Source: Schistosoma mansoni
Taxonomy: Eukaryota > Platyhelminthes > Trematoda > Strigeidida > Schistosomatidae
Assembly (NCBI RefSeq): GCF_000237925.1
Contig: NW_017386042.1
Span: 434,001 to 498,000 of the forward strand
Length of the DNA stretch: 64,000 nt
Direction of reading: 5' to 3'
The position numbers and the translations under genes were made by a program. Positions 52,396 through 62,362 of this stretch are shown piece by piece; the stretch's first letter is position 1; each line of letters opens with the position of its first letter. The notes under the pieces were generated by a model. The model saw only the letters and a list, made by a program, of their open reading frames with translations, ran no database searches and was not told the DNA's origin.

Positions 52396-53680
52396 CATAT
52401 ATATAGATGGCGCTCTCCAGGTATGTAAAGGCTCTCACCTCTTCGAGAGTTTCTCCACCATGTGTGATTTGTTTATTGCTCGATGTACTGTACTTCAGGA
52501 TTTCGCTTCTTCTGTTGTGGATGTTCAGGACTATTTTGGAGGAAACCACAGCTACATTGGTTTGCTTCATCGATATTTGTTTCTGTGTATGCATGTATTA
52601 GGGCTAAGACGACCTAGAACTCCAAATCATCTAACTGTGTCCAAGTTGCCTATTGTGTCCAGTTCTTTTGCTGGGATGTAGAGATAGATTTTCATAATCC
52701 ATTCAACATCTATCAGGAAAACAAAAGGCTAGTGTGATAAGCCTCGTCTCGCATCAGTGTTCACCTGTAATAGATCTATGAGTTTCCCCAGATGTACGAA
52801 TATGTAACTCAGTCCCTAACAGGAGTTCCATTTGATCGTGATGATCTACACAGGCAGTGAAATCAAAGCGACTTCTCTGTAATTTTCACACTTGCTGAGG
52901 TCTCCGTCAGTATCCCTCCTTCTAGTCTTTTGGCGATTGTTCTTCCTCCAAAATCTTTTTGAAGAAAATTTGGAATATCTTTGTAACTGCGTCTATAACT
53001 GACCTTAACGATTCATCCAATATGCAAGTTGGTGCTGCTGTTTTGTCTGACAGTCCTGTTAATTCCTTCTGTTGTTGGCGACTTACTATCTATAGGGAGG
53101 GCTGTGTGAGTTACTTGAATGTTCGGTAAGTTCAGAGGCGCAGGTTTATCCAAGAGCTATTTGAATTGCTCAACCTACCTGTCCCTCTCCTCGCAAACCT
53201 TGGTGATTGGTTCACCTTGTTTGCTCCTTACTACCCGTTCGGGTCTACTACATTGCCGTGTCAGCTTCTTGTTTAAACCATGAAATTACTTTCTTTTTAT
53301 TCTCATGCAGATTTTTTTGCTCAAGCTTCCAGGTCTTCTACTTATTTCTGCTTGTCAGCTCCAATGGTCTTCTTCACTCGTTTGTTTGCTTGTTCTGTAT
53401 ATATTCAACATGTGTCTTAGCTTTCTCTGTTCTGTTTCGTCTGTTGTTGACTTCCGTTGACTTGTTTTCCATTTGTTAAATTTTGCCTGAGCTGTGAACG
53501 AAGATCCGTTGTTCATGATGGTGTTTTATGGAACCCAAGACTCGTTGGCATGTTCAACTTATTACTTCTTTAAGCTCTTTTCAGTTGCTCTCTTTCCCTA
53601 ACTATCCAGTCAGTATCCTTTGTTTCTGAGAGTGAATTTAGTGCCTAACTGTTTATTGAAGAACAATTACTTTCAGTTAC
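52396..53680 (-). mobile_element. Degenerate SR2-like RTE LINE
   Basis: Minus-strand blocks match the element at 27110-29870: VVSSKIVLNIHNRRSEILKY (52540), the GETLEEVRAFTYLES segment, and the connector near 53340 (ADKQK). Many frameshifts and stops. The plus-strand open frame at 53207-53479 is its antisense shadow. Confidence 0.6.
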
Positions 53681-54209
53681 TGTTCAGTGCATCTGTTAAC
53701 AAACCTAAAGATAAACAAATGTTGTAGAAAACACTGTTTTATTGCATTGCCTGTATAAACGTACCTGAATAATCTAGTAAAGATGTGTCTGATTATAACA
53801 TTAGTCGTATCTTGAGGTCGCATTTCAACCACCATTGATTTTATGAAATTAATAAATTAACCTTGGTGATGAGTACTAAAAAGTAGAATTTTACGAAAGT
53901 TGCCTCCTATCTCTGTGTACAAATCCAAATCATTAGACTTGGCGATCGTGTTAAAACATTCATTGATGGAGTTTTATCAGCACTATATTTTAGATAAACT
54001 AACATTAATTGCTGTCCAATATATTGCCGCACCTAATCTAGTTCTACGTGTAGTTAGTACCGACTAGCTCTGGCCACTAGTGAGGCCTCAAACTAAGGGA
54101 TTAAATTGGACGGGTTCATAGTGAGTTCTAACAATTCATTGTTTTTACCCCTAATCTCGTTTCTACATACATATACAAATACAATAAAATATTTTTGTTT
54201 TTTTAAAAG
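53681..54209. other. No gene recognised
   Basis: Sequence before the first recognised TMEM39 exon; the missing 5' exons were not found here. Confidence 0.35.
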
Positions 54210-54367
54210 CTTATTCCTTCATTCATAATGACATCACTGATAATGCGTTCAGTCCTGGGTTTACTCATTTTTACTTCCTGGGGCTACATCATGATCTGGA
54301 TTTTAAATCGGATAGAATATTCCGGGACAACAATCTTGTATCACCTATCCGGAATAGTGTTGCTGGC
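54210..54367 (+). CDS. TMEM39: TMEM39 exon (earliest seen)
   Basis: Follows acceptor TTTTAAAAG. Encodes LIPSFIMTSLIMRSVLGLLI and MIWILNRIEYSGTTILYHLS, two hydrophobic spans that align by pattern with the human segment holding LVWALISEATKAGAASMIHY. Donor GTATTT after 54367, leaving two bases that join the next exon in frame. Similarity is modest, so phase agreement carries weight. Confidence 0.5.
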
Positions 54368-57300
54368 GTATTTGTAGGTTTTGATCTTATTTAAATCTCA
54401 TGCTTATTACTAATAATTTCTCTGTTAAGGTTGCATAGATTTGGTATTTTTCAGTTTGACAGATTCTTCTCACTATTACTTACTAAATGTGCGTAACAGG
54501 CCTTACTTCTTGAGGGTTATGGACATTTAGCAAGTCAGGAAATAATTTTCTATGTCGTGTTTAAAAAAATGTTGATACTTAAATTAAGATAATTAGAACT
54601 GTATAAATCAGTCATCGAAGCCTGGTACAGACGCGTATTGGTCCAAGTTGCTATAACATATTAGCACGGAGAGATGAAAGTAACAAAACAAATTGTAAGA
54701 GAGATCAATGTAATGTAGTATCAATGATAATGGGCAATACTGAATACGGTTCGAAGTGGCAAATTCAAAAGGAAGTATTAAGCTATACTAGAAATCAAGA
54801 TCGAGATAAGGATATAGAATGGATTCATCTGCTCCATGATGACCGATTCTGGGTCACGTCCCCCAAAGTCTCCAACAGTTAATCGCGATAATCAACCAGA
54901 TCCTAAATATGTAGTCTGCACTTGCGACGTAGGCTAGATATCTGTCTGACAAGTTCATTGCGCAGCAGTTCTCTCTGTTCCACTTAGTCGGTGTGGAAAA
55001 TGACCATTAGGAATAGAAGATATTAGTAGGTTACTAGTATTCCAAGCATTGTTCGTGTAGGCAATGCTTGGGTTAGGAATAAGACACTAAGTAAATATAG
55101 CCAGTCGATTGATGAGGCAGTAAATCTTCATCAATTGGGGTGGTTGGGACATATGTAACTCATGCTCAGCCACCGCCTAACCCGACGGGAGACATCGGCT
55201 GGTGTAGGAGTAGGCTGAAAGAAAGCTAGGGGCGATCGGACCAAAACATTGCACCAGTTTACGAAGTCATTGACAATTGGACTGAGCTGTGTTAACACAT
55301 GTAGATCACCTGGTTGGTATCCGAGTGATTATTACAACCAGCGGTTGGAGATTCTGAATGACATGGCTCAAAACCTTTTGCAATGGTACAGGTGCATCCA
55401 TTTTTGTCTTCCCCCAAATTTTCTTACTTTACCAATTTATGTTTTCTCGAGTTGTATTTTTGAAGTCTAATCTTTTCTGTTACCATTGATACTGCTATCA
55501 CCTCCACTACTCATAAATTTGCCCAGACAATTTAATCTCTCTGTGTCATCGGGGTGTGGTCGCTTAGGCTGATGAACATGCGTATCAGGTTCTACGTTGA
55601 GACTGACCGATTGACTGAGTCTGCGCTTCATAGCACAGCCCAACAGTCAGTGGTTCCATTAACTGATGACAAGTTTGATCCGACTGTCCTTAACTATATT
55701 CAAACTATTCCTAACCCAGCCTAAAACTCAGCGCTCAACCTCACTACTGCTCATTTCATTACCTCAACATACGCGACTAATGCTTACAAAATACATATGT
55801 TCAAACACTAGTAACGTGCAAATATCGGACATATTTAGAGTCCACTCTCCACTGACATAAAGTGAAATAGGGGAAATTGCTATTCAGTCAGTATACTTAT
55901 GTACAGCTAGATCAGGAAGTCCCATTCAAATGAAAACAAACTAGCATGGAAAACAATGTCTGTCCGTAGTTTCTGCCTATCGGACAACAGACTGCAACCC
56001 CAGTGTAATCAAACGTGAGTTCTACCACCAGTCAAACGATTTCAAGAATGTAAGTCTGATAAATGTTGTAGTGTTAGATGAAGATTTGGATTGTCAGGTC
56101 ACACTTTTAGGCAGAGAGGATAGTGGTTCGGGTTTATTTTATTTTGTTTAAACACATAAATATTGGTACAAGGAAGCACCAGATACATATGCGCCTCACA
56201 AATCTCATTTGATTTGTGTGAGGACTGTGATGCTGCCCAGGTGCCCAGACTGAAGCAGGTGGTTTTCTTAGGGGGCCACACCCGGAGCCTTTGACCTGAA
56301 GGTCTAGTCCACAAGGCAGTGGAGCATCGTAAGGAGATGCAGTCCCATGGTAGCCGGTGACCAACGATTGGTTCATACGCCATTTGTTCCTTCAGGATAC
56401 TGGAGCCCATGTGCACCATTTGTTTGGAATGAGGGTTTTCCAACTCCCCTAGGTGGACACTCCACATCCACCAACCCGGTTAAAGTGCCGGACATTCGCT
56501 TTTCATCCTCTCGATTTCGTAAACAACAGTAATGCCACGAGAAGGTAGTGAGTAGGACTTCCCTGTCAGAGGCTATATATTCGCGTGGCCATGTGAGAGC
56601 ATTTCGAGAGGAAGAGCGGACTCTCCCCACTCTCGGCCGTACCAGGGCATTTGGGGGCATTGGTTCGGGTAGTCACTGGGGCAGTCATCGGGCAGTATCA
56701 CAGCCCTTACACAAATCAAATGGGATTTGTATGGCGCATATATATCTGATGCCCCTTTGTACCAATATTTATGTGTTTAAATAAATAAATAAACTATTCG
56801 AGTTCAAAATATTCGGTGCATCTGGCAACTTCCGGAAGCCATTACTACTCACCTGAACCACTGTCAGCAAGCAGTCTTTTCTGACTGAAACAATCCATTA
56901 GATTGATGAAAAGTCAACAAGTAGCATCCAGAAGCGTTTTGGATGATGGACAAAGCTATTCAAGGAGCAGTGTTAATGTGGTCTATCACCTCAGCATCAT
57001 CGATCAGACTGTCATTTATTTCCTGGTCGATGTAAACTGATCCACCTGATGAGGCGGAGGTTTGCAAGGAACTCGAGCTTATGAATGAACAGTGTAATAT
57101 ACATATAATAAAAGTCAGAAAGGGACATATCAATCCAGACTATCTTTGGCGCTGTCGTGATGTTAATCTGGCTGTGAAAGGTAGTGTACAATACGTTGGT
57201 TAGAGGATCCCTACTCAATTCCAGTGAAGCCCGTCCTTCGAGTTGGGAATCTCTGGTGACTCTTTATATCTGATCATTGTTGTCCCTGAAGGATTGTTGA

Positions 57301-60300
57301 CGTCCAGTGACAACACCATGTTAATCAATGGTGAGGTTGAGCAATGTGTGTTGGGACACATTTACGATAATTGAAATAATTTTATCATTTTGAAAGACTT
57401 GTTTTGGCGACTTGGACGTGTATTATGAATATCGTCCCAGTGAGTTGCACATCATCCATTAATTGCCAACACAAGGACTGTGTAGAAAAGGAGGAGAAGT
57501 GGTCAGTTTACGATATAGTGCCGGAGTATGAAATGAAGTTGCGTAGGATTGTCGTTGGGGTCCTAGAGACGATGCAACTCAGTGGCTTGAGATGTTATCA
57601 CAGAAGGCTCACAATAGTGGGTAGTAGCCATCTTGCTGTATTTTTCTTTTATGTTCTTTGTAAAAGTGATAGGGATTTCTTTAATTGAAATAGTCCTTCC
57701 TGAATATGTTTTTTTAACTGGTCTGCTTCCTATGTGTTTATTTTTAGTCATTTGTTTTTTTTCGATTTTACATTATCCACCTTTATCTCCCCATAGTCTC
57801 ATTTTATTTGCATGGGCCTTGTTATGGTGTCTATTAGTATCATTAGTACCATTCTGGACGTAAATATTTAGTTTTCGACTATTTGGCAACACCACATATC
57901 ACTAATTCGAAATTTATTTTTTATGTATTCCTTCATCAAACATTTGAAATTAATTGTAATCAGAATTACTTACATATTAATCATTTATCCTAATTACTTT
58001 GTATCATTTATTTTAGTCCCATACTGACTCTCCTAGTTTGCCATTCTCGTTATTTGGAGAAAGTCGTTTGCCAAGACATTCGTCATCATCACCCGGATAG
58101 TACTGATAGTAGTAATTCAAGGATGGTATATCAACCGTCTATTTTCAGTTTAACAAATTGTCTACAGGTATATACAGATTACCAGTTTGTACCTTTTTGT
58201 CTATTCTTTTTTGTTGTTATCATCAGTGATTTCATTCTGACCTGTCATTATCAGTTGTAGAGTATTAGTTTAACAAATGATTTATTCGAATTCACTTGGT
58301 ATTGTTTGTTTGAATCTTCCCATTGATGTTTAGGACTGAAATTGATCATTATCTTATTTGAATATGTGCATACTGTGCGTATTGCCTTGATATTGCCTAA
58401 AGTTACAAGCTTTATAAGCAAAGATGGATAGTGACCAGCAGTGGAATCCAGGACGCGCGTTTCGTCCTATTTGGTACTCGTCGGCTGGAGGTACTGGGTT
58501 CGAGTCCCAGAGTGAACATTAACTCTGAGATGCAGGTACATCCAGCTGACGAGTCCCAAATAGGATGAAACGCGCGTCCTGGATTCCACTGCTAGCCACT
58601 ATCCATCTTTGCTTAAATGATTTATTCGTTCTTTTTTTCCTTTCTTAAATAAATCTTACTTTAAATTATCATCAACTAAGATAGTTTGGACATGTGTGAC
58701 ATACTGACTGAGAACACTCATTGATAATCAGGTTGGAAATGTGAGACCTTGTGATGATATGGTATTGTGTCTGGGTCGAATCTGCTCTGTGATGTGATTC
58801 GGTCATCATCTCACGTTTCTAACATTCAACCAGTTTCACTTTATGTAAGACAGGTTAGGTAGGAAGTTATATTTACGTAGTGAACAATACTAACTACTAG
58901 GTCAAGTCTACAACGCATCGGTGATAACATTTTTACTCTTTGCTTCTGAAGCCCGGCCTTCTAGTTGAGAATCTCTGGTGACTCTTTATGTCTGATCATT
59001 GTTGTCCCTGGAGGATTGTTGAGGTCCAGTGACAACACCATGTTAATCAATGGTGAGGTTGAGCAATGTGTGTTGGGACACATTTACGATAATTGAAATG
59101 ATTTTACCATCTTGAAAGATTGTTGTTGTTATGATAGGCGGTGTTTGGAATCTGATACTGATACACGATGTGATACGCGATAACCCCTACCTTACTACTT
59201 GAGCGAGAACACAAGAGTTGACGGTAAAATATATTGGGCTGCCGAATAAAATGCACAAGTACTCTTATATATATAAACATCTCTAACCCCTAGGAAATCA
59301 ATCCATCTCTTAGCCAATGATATTCACTTGTCCTTCAGATCACTTCTGATTCCCACCAGTTGATCTTGTTTGGCTACTTCTGATTGGCTTACCCTATCAG
59401 GTAGCTTATATGTGCGGTTTTTATGTGTATTACGAGTCTCATCTCGGTAACCTCCACCCAGTTGTACCTGTATTTATATGTATGCAAAAACAATATATAC
59501 ATTAAATAATATATAAATAATCCGGTCGGTGAATATGTAGACTGTCCACTTCACCAAGTAAATGATCCAATTACTCAATATCTCACTGATGGGTGCATCT
59601 GAATTACCATAGTCATGGGATTCCAGTCTGCTGAGTTCTCCTCTTTATATCTTCAGTTTTTCATATGGATAATTGTTCAACAGATATAAGATATTATGAA
59701 TTGCACAATTTTCCTATGATCATTCTTAACTTCATATTGAAATGTTTTTTAATCATTATCTAAGTATAATTAGACCTCTGGAAATGATCTTTGTCGCTTT
59801 CCATAAGTTACTCTCTTCTTGTGAATCTAATACAGCTGTTTTCATCGTCCTGTTGGCGATGTCTCACAATCATTACGGACTGGCCATGTTTACCTTCCGA
59901 AAACATGTTTTTCCCAACACCATATACATTTATTCCTTCAAGACAACTTCACTCATCAACTGATCATCCATCATTTCAAACCATCTATTATACAAGTGAC
60001 TTAGTTTCAAATAATTATTTAATGAATCATCAGTGTTTAGGTGCAACACCTGAACAAATACGTGAGGAAGTTGAACTGTATAGACGTGATTTTAATGCAA
60101 GGCTAGTGGATATTTTAATTGGTACCTTACATGCAGTTTATTATGGATGCTTTCTGCCAATTATTTTTGTTCAGGTATGCACATTTCAGACAAAAATATC
60201 ATTTCTTGAAAATTCTATTTGCCTATATGTCATAACTCGTAAAAGACACTTCACAGGTGCCTGGTCATAACTTTTAGCATCATAGTGCTGTAAACCGAAC

Positions 60301-61257
60301 GTTTTATAACCCAACAGACTCTGCGATAGTCCTAAGGGTGTCACACATCACAATCCACTCAGTCTTTTGCCTTACTATTATCTGCTACATTTTTTACCAC
60401 TCACACTCACTCCAGTTGCAAGAACTTCTCGATCGCAAACTCTAGGTCCTGTAAATCTTATAGCGGTGCTCTGCATTTCGTTTGCTCGAATACATTCCAT
60501 ACTAACAAGCACTGATTGTCATTTGTTTGGTGCAATATAACGATATTGCCTGCACCTCCAAATCGAAACGTCTATCTGATTTTGTTTTTCCTCATTTTTG
60601 TCGGTTGCAAAGTTAGGGAAATGACTAGATAAGACAATGCAGTTCTTAATCTTACTACTTGTGTGGAACAGTACAGAGAAGTGGTTATGTTCCCTTACTC
60701 TTCCCTTGGCTTATATTTTTAAGGGCTTTCGAGATGCTAATAAATTTCACACGCGCACTTGTCTACCGAATGATTTATATGTATAGATTTATCCAACGGA
60801 TAAGATGCACTCTTTTTGTCAAGATACGGATTAGTCGTTGACCTACAGTGCGTGTAGAGTTATTCCGGGAAGCGTGAAAACATGATAAATACATACATAA
60901 CTCGAACGGAACTTTGTTAGTTTTCAAAGCCAGACTCACAAATTCGTAAAGACCGGTCTCAAACTCTGATTTCTAATTTGTGTAGTTTATCTTCAATAGA
61001 CTAATATATTATTCCGAGTCAATAGATTATTATTATTATCTGTTATATTACAGAATGAACACTTATATATTGATTATTGGTGGTGTCTCCAGCATTGTTT
61101 CTTAACTGGTTTAGTAGTATTTCTGTTACGTTGGCATTATTTTCTACCATGTGATTACATCGACCTTCTGCATCGAATTTCTATGCATCTGGGTAGTTGG
61201 GAGAATTCGCTCACACGAAGTGGATATCTAAACGCTATATCATGGTCAGCGTCTACC
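54210..61257 (+). CDS. TMEM39: TMEM39 family ER membrane protein, partial (5 exons seen)
   Basis: In animals TMEM39A (SUSR2) is a multispan ER protein that works with COPII coat proteins in ER export, affecting SAC1 phosphatase transport, autophagy and collagen secretion. Exons: 54210-54367, 57797-57859, 58017-58167, 59836-60174, 61054-61257; phases agree throughout, giving 305 codons (human TMEM39A is 488). Clearest matches are TPEQIREEVELYRRDFNARL with VYYGCFLPIIFVQ (human [33 protein letters not shown]), and WWCLQHCFLTG with CDYIDLLHRISMHLGSWE (human CDLLHKSAAHLGKWQ). The first two exons are placed by weaker hydrophobic-pattern similarity plus phase. The N-terminal exons were not found and the C-terminal exons lie beyond the window. 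Assigned to the family, not to A or B. Confidence 0.8.
54600..55074. other. TMEM39 intron, possible LINE debris
   Basis: No gene. Parts may belong to the LINE fragment that follows. Confidence 0.3.
55075..55420 (+). mobile_element. RTE-type LINE fragment, C-terminus
   Basis: Translation includes DEAVNLHQLGWLGHM and then LPGW-like (SPGWYPSDYYNQRLEILNDM) and AQNLLQW, the usual end of this LINE family. In the TMEM39 intron, same strand. Has stops. Confidence 0.6.
55421..56134. other. No gene recognised (TMEM39 intron)
   Basis: No coding signal. Confidence 0.35.
56135..56792. mobile_element. Family C long form with RTE-type tails at both ends (copy C5)
   Basis: The left end on the minus strand and the right end on the plus strand both finish with the same tail (TGTACCAATATTTATGTGTT plus short tandem repeats). 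The outer 100 bp or so form an inverted repeat. The left body is the sequence seen alone as C1 and C3. The right body (GGACATTCGCTTTTCATCCT ... GGCATTTGGGGGCATTGG) is seen elsewhere only in C4. No protein is encoded; the 95- and 122-codon frames are chance. Confidence 0.68.
57000..57650 (+). mobile_element. RTE LINE fragment
   Basis: Blocks LWRCRDVNLAVKG (compare [13 protein letters not shown]), the DHCCP...VQ-QHHVN segment, and the C-terminal end. Several stops. 57225-57390 is duplicated at 58955-59120. Confidence 0.6.
57797..57859 (+). CDS. TMEM39: TMEM39 63-nt exon
   Basis: Encodes LILFAWALLWCLLVSLVPFW, a membrane span whose W-x-L-x-W-x-L-V spacing matches human GWVLCWTLV. Acceptor CCCCATAG and donor GTAAAT; two bases carried over at each end. 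Small, but it links the flanking exons in phase. Confidence 0.58.
58017..58167 (+). CDS. TMEM39: TMEM39 exon, cytosolic loop
   Basis: Acceptor CATTTATTTTAG. Encodes PILTLLVCHSRYLEKVV, which fits human YVPLCCFHQDSRAHLLL, followed by a polar loop (RHHHPDSTDSSNS) and ends SLTNCLQ at donor GTATAT. Confidence 0.62.
58283..58620. mobile_element. Family A inverted pair
   Basis: A minus copy (tail 58288-58420, hammerhead 58437-58488 with CCGACGA in the core) is fused head to head near 58490 with a plus copy whose hammerhead (58532-58592) is intact. In the TMEM39 intron. Confidence 0.8.
58532..58592 (+). ncRNA. Hammerhead ribozyme, all parts intact (family A)
   Basis: CTGACGA 58546-58552, GAAA 58567-58570, cleavage GTC 58576-58578. 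Inner stem I ATCCAG/CTGGAT (58540-58545 with 58579-58584) and outer GCAG/CTGC (58532-58535 with 58589-58592) are both complete. Stem II GTCC/GGAT closes with one G-U pair. The best candidate for activity in the window. Confidence 0.8.
58621..58899. other. No gene recognised
   Basis: TMEM39 intron. Confidence 0.35.
58900..59130 (+). mobile_element. RTE LINE fragment, duplicate of part of 57000-57650
   Basis: About 165 bp nearly identical to 57225-57390, including the same internal stops, so the two share a broken ancestor. Confidence 0.6.
59131..59835. other. No gene recognised
   Basis: A G+C-richer patch (59160-59470) may be an old retroelement end. No coding signal. Confidence 0.3.
59836..60174 (+). 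CDS. TMEM39: TMEM39 exon, most conserved part
   Basis: 113 codons, phase 0 at both ends (acceptor TAATACAG, donor GTATGC). The first 60 codons are poorly conserved. The end, ATPEQIREEVELYRRDFNAR ... AVYYGCFLPIIFVQ, is the family's clearest block. An alternative internal acceptor could shorten the 5' side. Confidence 0.82.
60175..60429. other. TMEM39 intron
   Basis: Nothing recognised. Confidence 0.4.
60430..60850 (-). mobile_element. RTE LINE fragment, reverse transcriptase part
   Basis: Aligns with the minus-strand coding part of the LINE near 20080-20170 (GGCTTTCGAGATGCTAATAA against GGCCTTTAAGATGTTAATGA). Diverged and broken. Confidence 0.5.
61054..61257 (+). CDS. TMEM39: TMEM39 exon
   Basis: 68 codons, phase 0: IDYWWCLQHCFLTGLVVFLL, then HYFLPCDYIDLLHRISMHLG and SWENSLTRSGYLNAISWS. 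Acceptor TATTACAG, donor GTAAGC. The next family block (a W-x-x-G-x-x-V segment followed by VPSDVSHARFYFLF in human) is not found before the window ends. Confidence 0.85.
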
Positions 61258-61404
61258 GTAAGCTCTTTTTTACGTTGATAGATGATTTGCTTACTTTCCC
61301 TCATTTTCAAATATACAAATCGTTAAGTTAGTTTCATAGTAATTGTCGTATGCGAATCGGCATCACTCTGAAAATGTAGGAAAACATAACAATCCATTTC
61401 TGTA

Positions 61405-61975
61405 TTGGTTGTTTGGATCTTCTTATTGGCATATGTTCATCCTGTGCAGATTGCTTCGATATCGCCTTGGATCACAGGGATTATAAGCAGAGATGTATGG
61501 TGGCCGGCAGTGGAATCCAGAACTCGCGTCTTGTCCTATTTGGGACTCGTCATCTGGATGTACCTGCACTCCAGAGTTGATGTTCACTCTGGGACTCAAA
61601 CCCAGTACCGTTCGCAACGGNNNNNNNNNNNNNNNNNNNNNNNNNNNNNNNNNNNNNNNNNNNNNNNNNNNNNNNNNNNNNNNNNNNNNNNNNNNNNNNN
61701 NNNNNNNNNNNNNNNNNNNNNNNNNNNNNNNNNNNNNNNNNNNNNNNNNNNNNNNNNNNNNNNNNNNNNNNNNNNNNNNNNNNNNNNNNNNNNNNNNNNN
61801 NNNNNNNNNNNNNNNNNNNNTTCAAACGCCGTTGCGAACGGTACTGGGTTTGAGTCCCAGAGTGAACATCAACTCTGGAGTGCAGGTACATCCAGATGAC
61901 GAGTCCCAAATAGGACAAGACGCGAGTTCTGGATTCCACTGCTGGCCACCATACATCTCTGCTTATAAACATGTT
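61405..61975. mobile_element. Family A palindrome interrupted by an assembly gap
   Basis: The left arm (hammerhead 61507-61567, minus) and right arm (61882-61942, plus) are mirror images over about 135 bp with one mismatch seen. Both have AUGACGA and CAAGAC in the core and should be inactive. The gap lies at the centre of the palindrome. Confidence 0.78.
61621..61820. other. Assembly gap (200 N)
   Basis: Exactly 200 unknown bases, at the centre of the palindrome. The bases on either side (CGTTCGCAACGG and CCGTTGCGAACG) are themselves mirrored. Confidence 0.99.
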
Positions 61976-62050
61976 AACATTTTAAAGTTGTTGTAATGAA
62001 AATAAATAGATGAATTACTACCGTTAGAATCATGTAGAACCGAAAACAAA

Positions 62051-62362
62051 TGTCAGCGGAACTTAGATAGGATTAAAGCATGTTCCATGCACGACTGTGT
62101 TGCTGCACGCTGATTGGCTGATTCTCACCCAATCAGCGCTAGCCGATGCTTGGAGAAGACTCTAAAATCTTCGCATGTAAAAACTATAAATTTACTAAAG
62201 TATTTCTTATTGCGCTTCTTACTTCCATCTATCCTTGTTATTCGGAATATAATTTCTTCCCTGTTCAATCGTGTTCTGATTCGGGGACTTGTCGAGTGTA
62301 TTGGTGTCCAAGAATACCAAACAATAGGAATAGCTGAGTCGTAATAGGGAGAAAATATAACA
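62051..62362 (+). mobile_element. Solo LTR, second copy of the 8407-8716 fossil
   Basis: Begins TGTCAGCGGAACTT and ends AAAATATAACA. It shares ordered blocks with the first copy (GCTGATTGGCTGA, CCAATCAGCG, ACTCGACAAG-type sequence), with clear divergence. No target-site duplication is obvious, and no internal region is present. Confidence 0.6.

Noticed and set aside
53207-53479. 90-codon plus-strand membrane-protein-like frame
   Set aside because: It is antisense to an SR2-like LINE fragment whose minus-strand blocks are recognisable.
56099-56660. 95- and 122-codon frames
   Set aside because: They cross the two bodies and the tail of a family C element, and corresponding frames in other copies are not maintained.
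62114-62344. 76-codon frame on the plus strand
   Set aside because: Lies wholly inside the solo LTR at 62051-62362.
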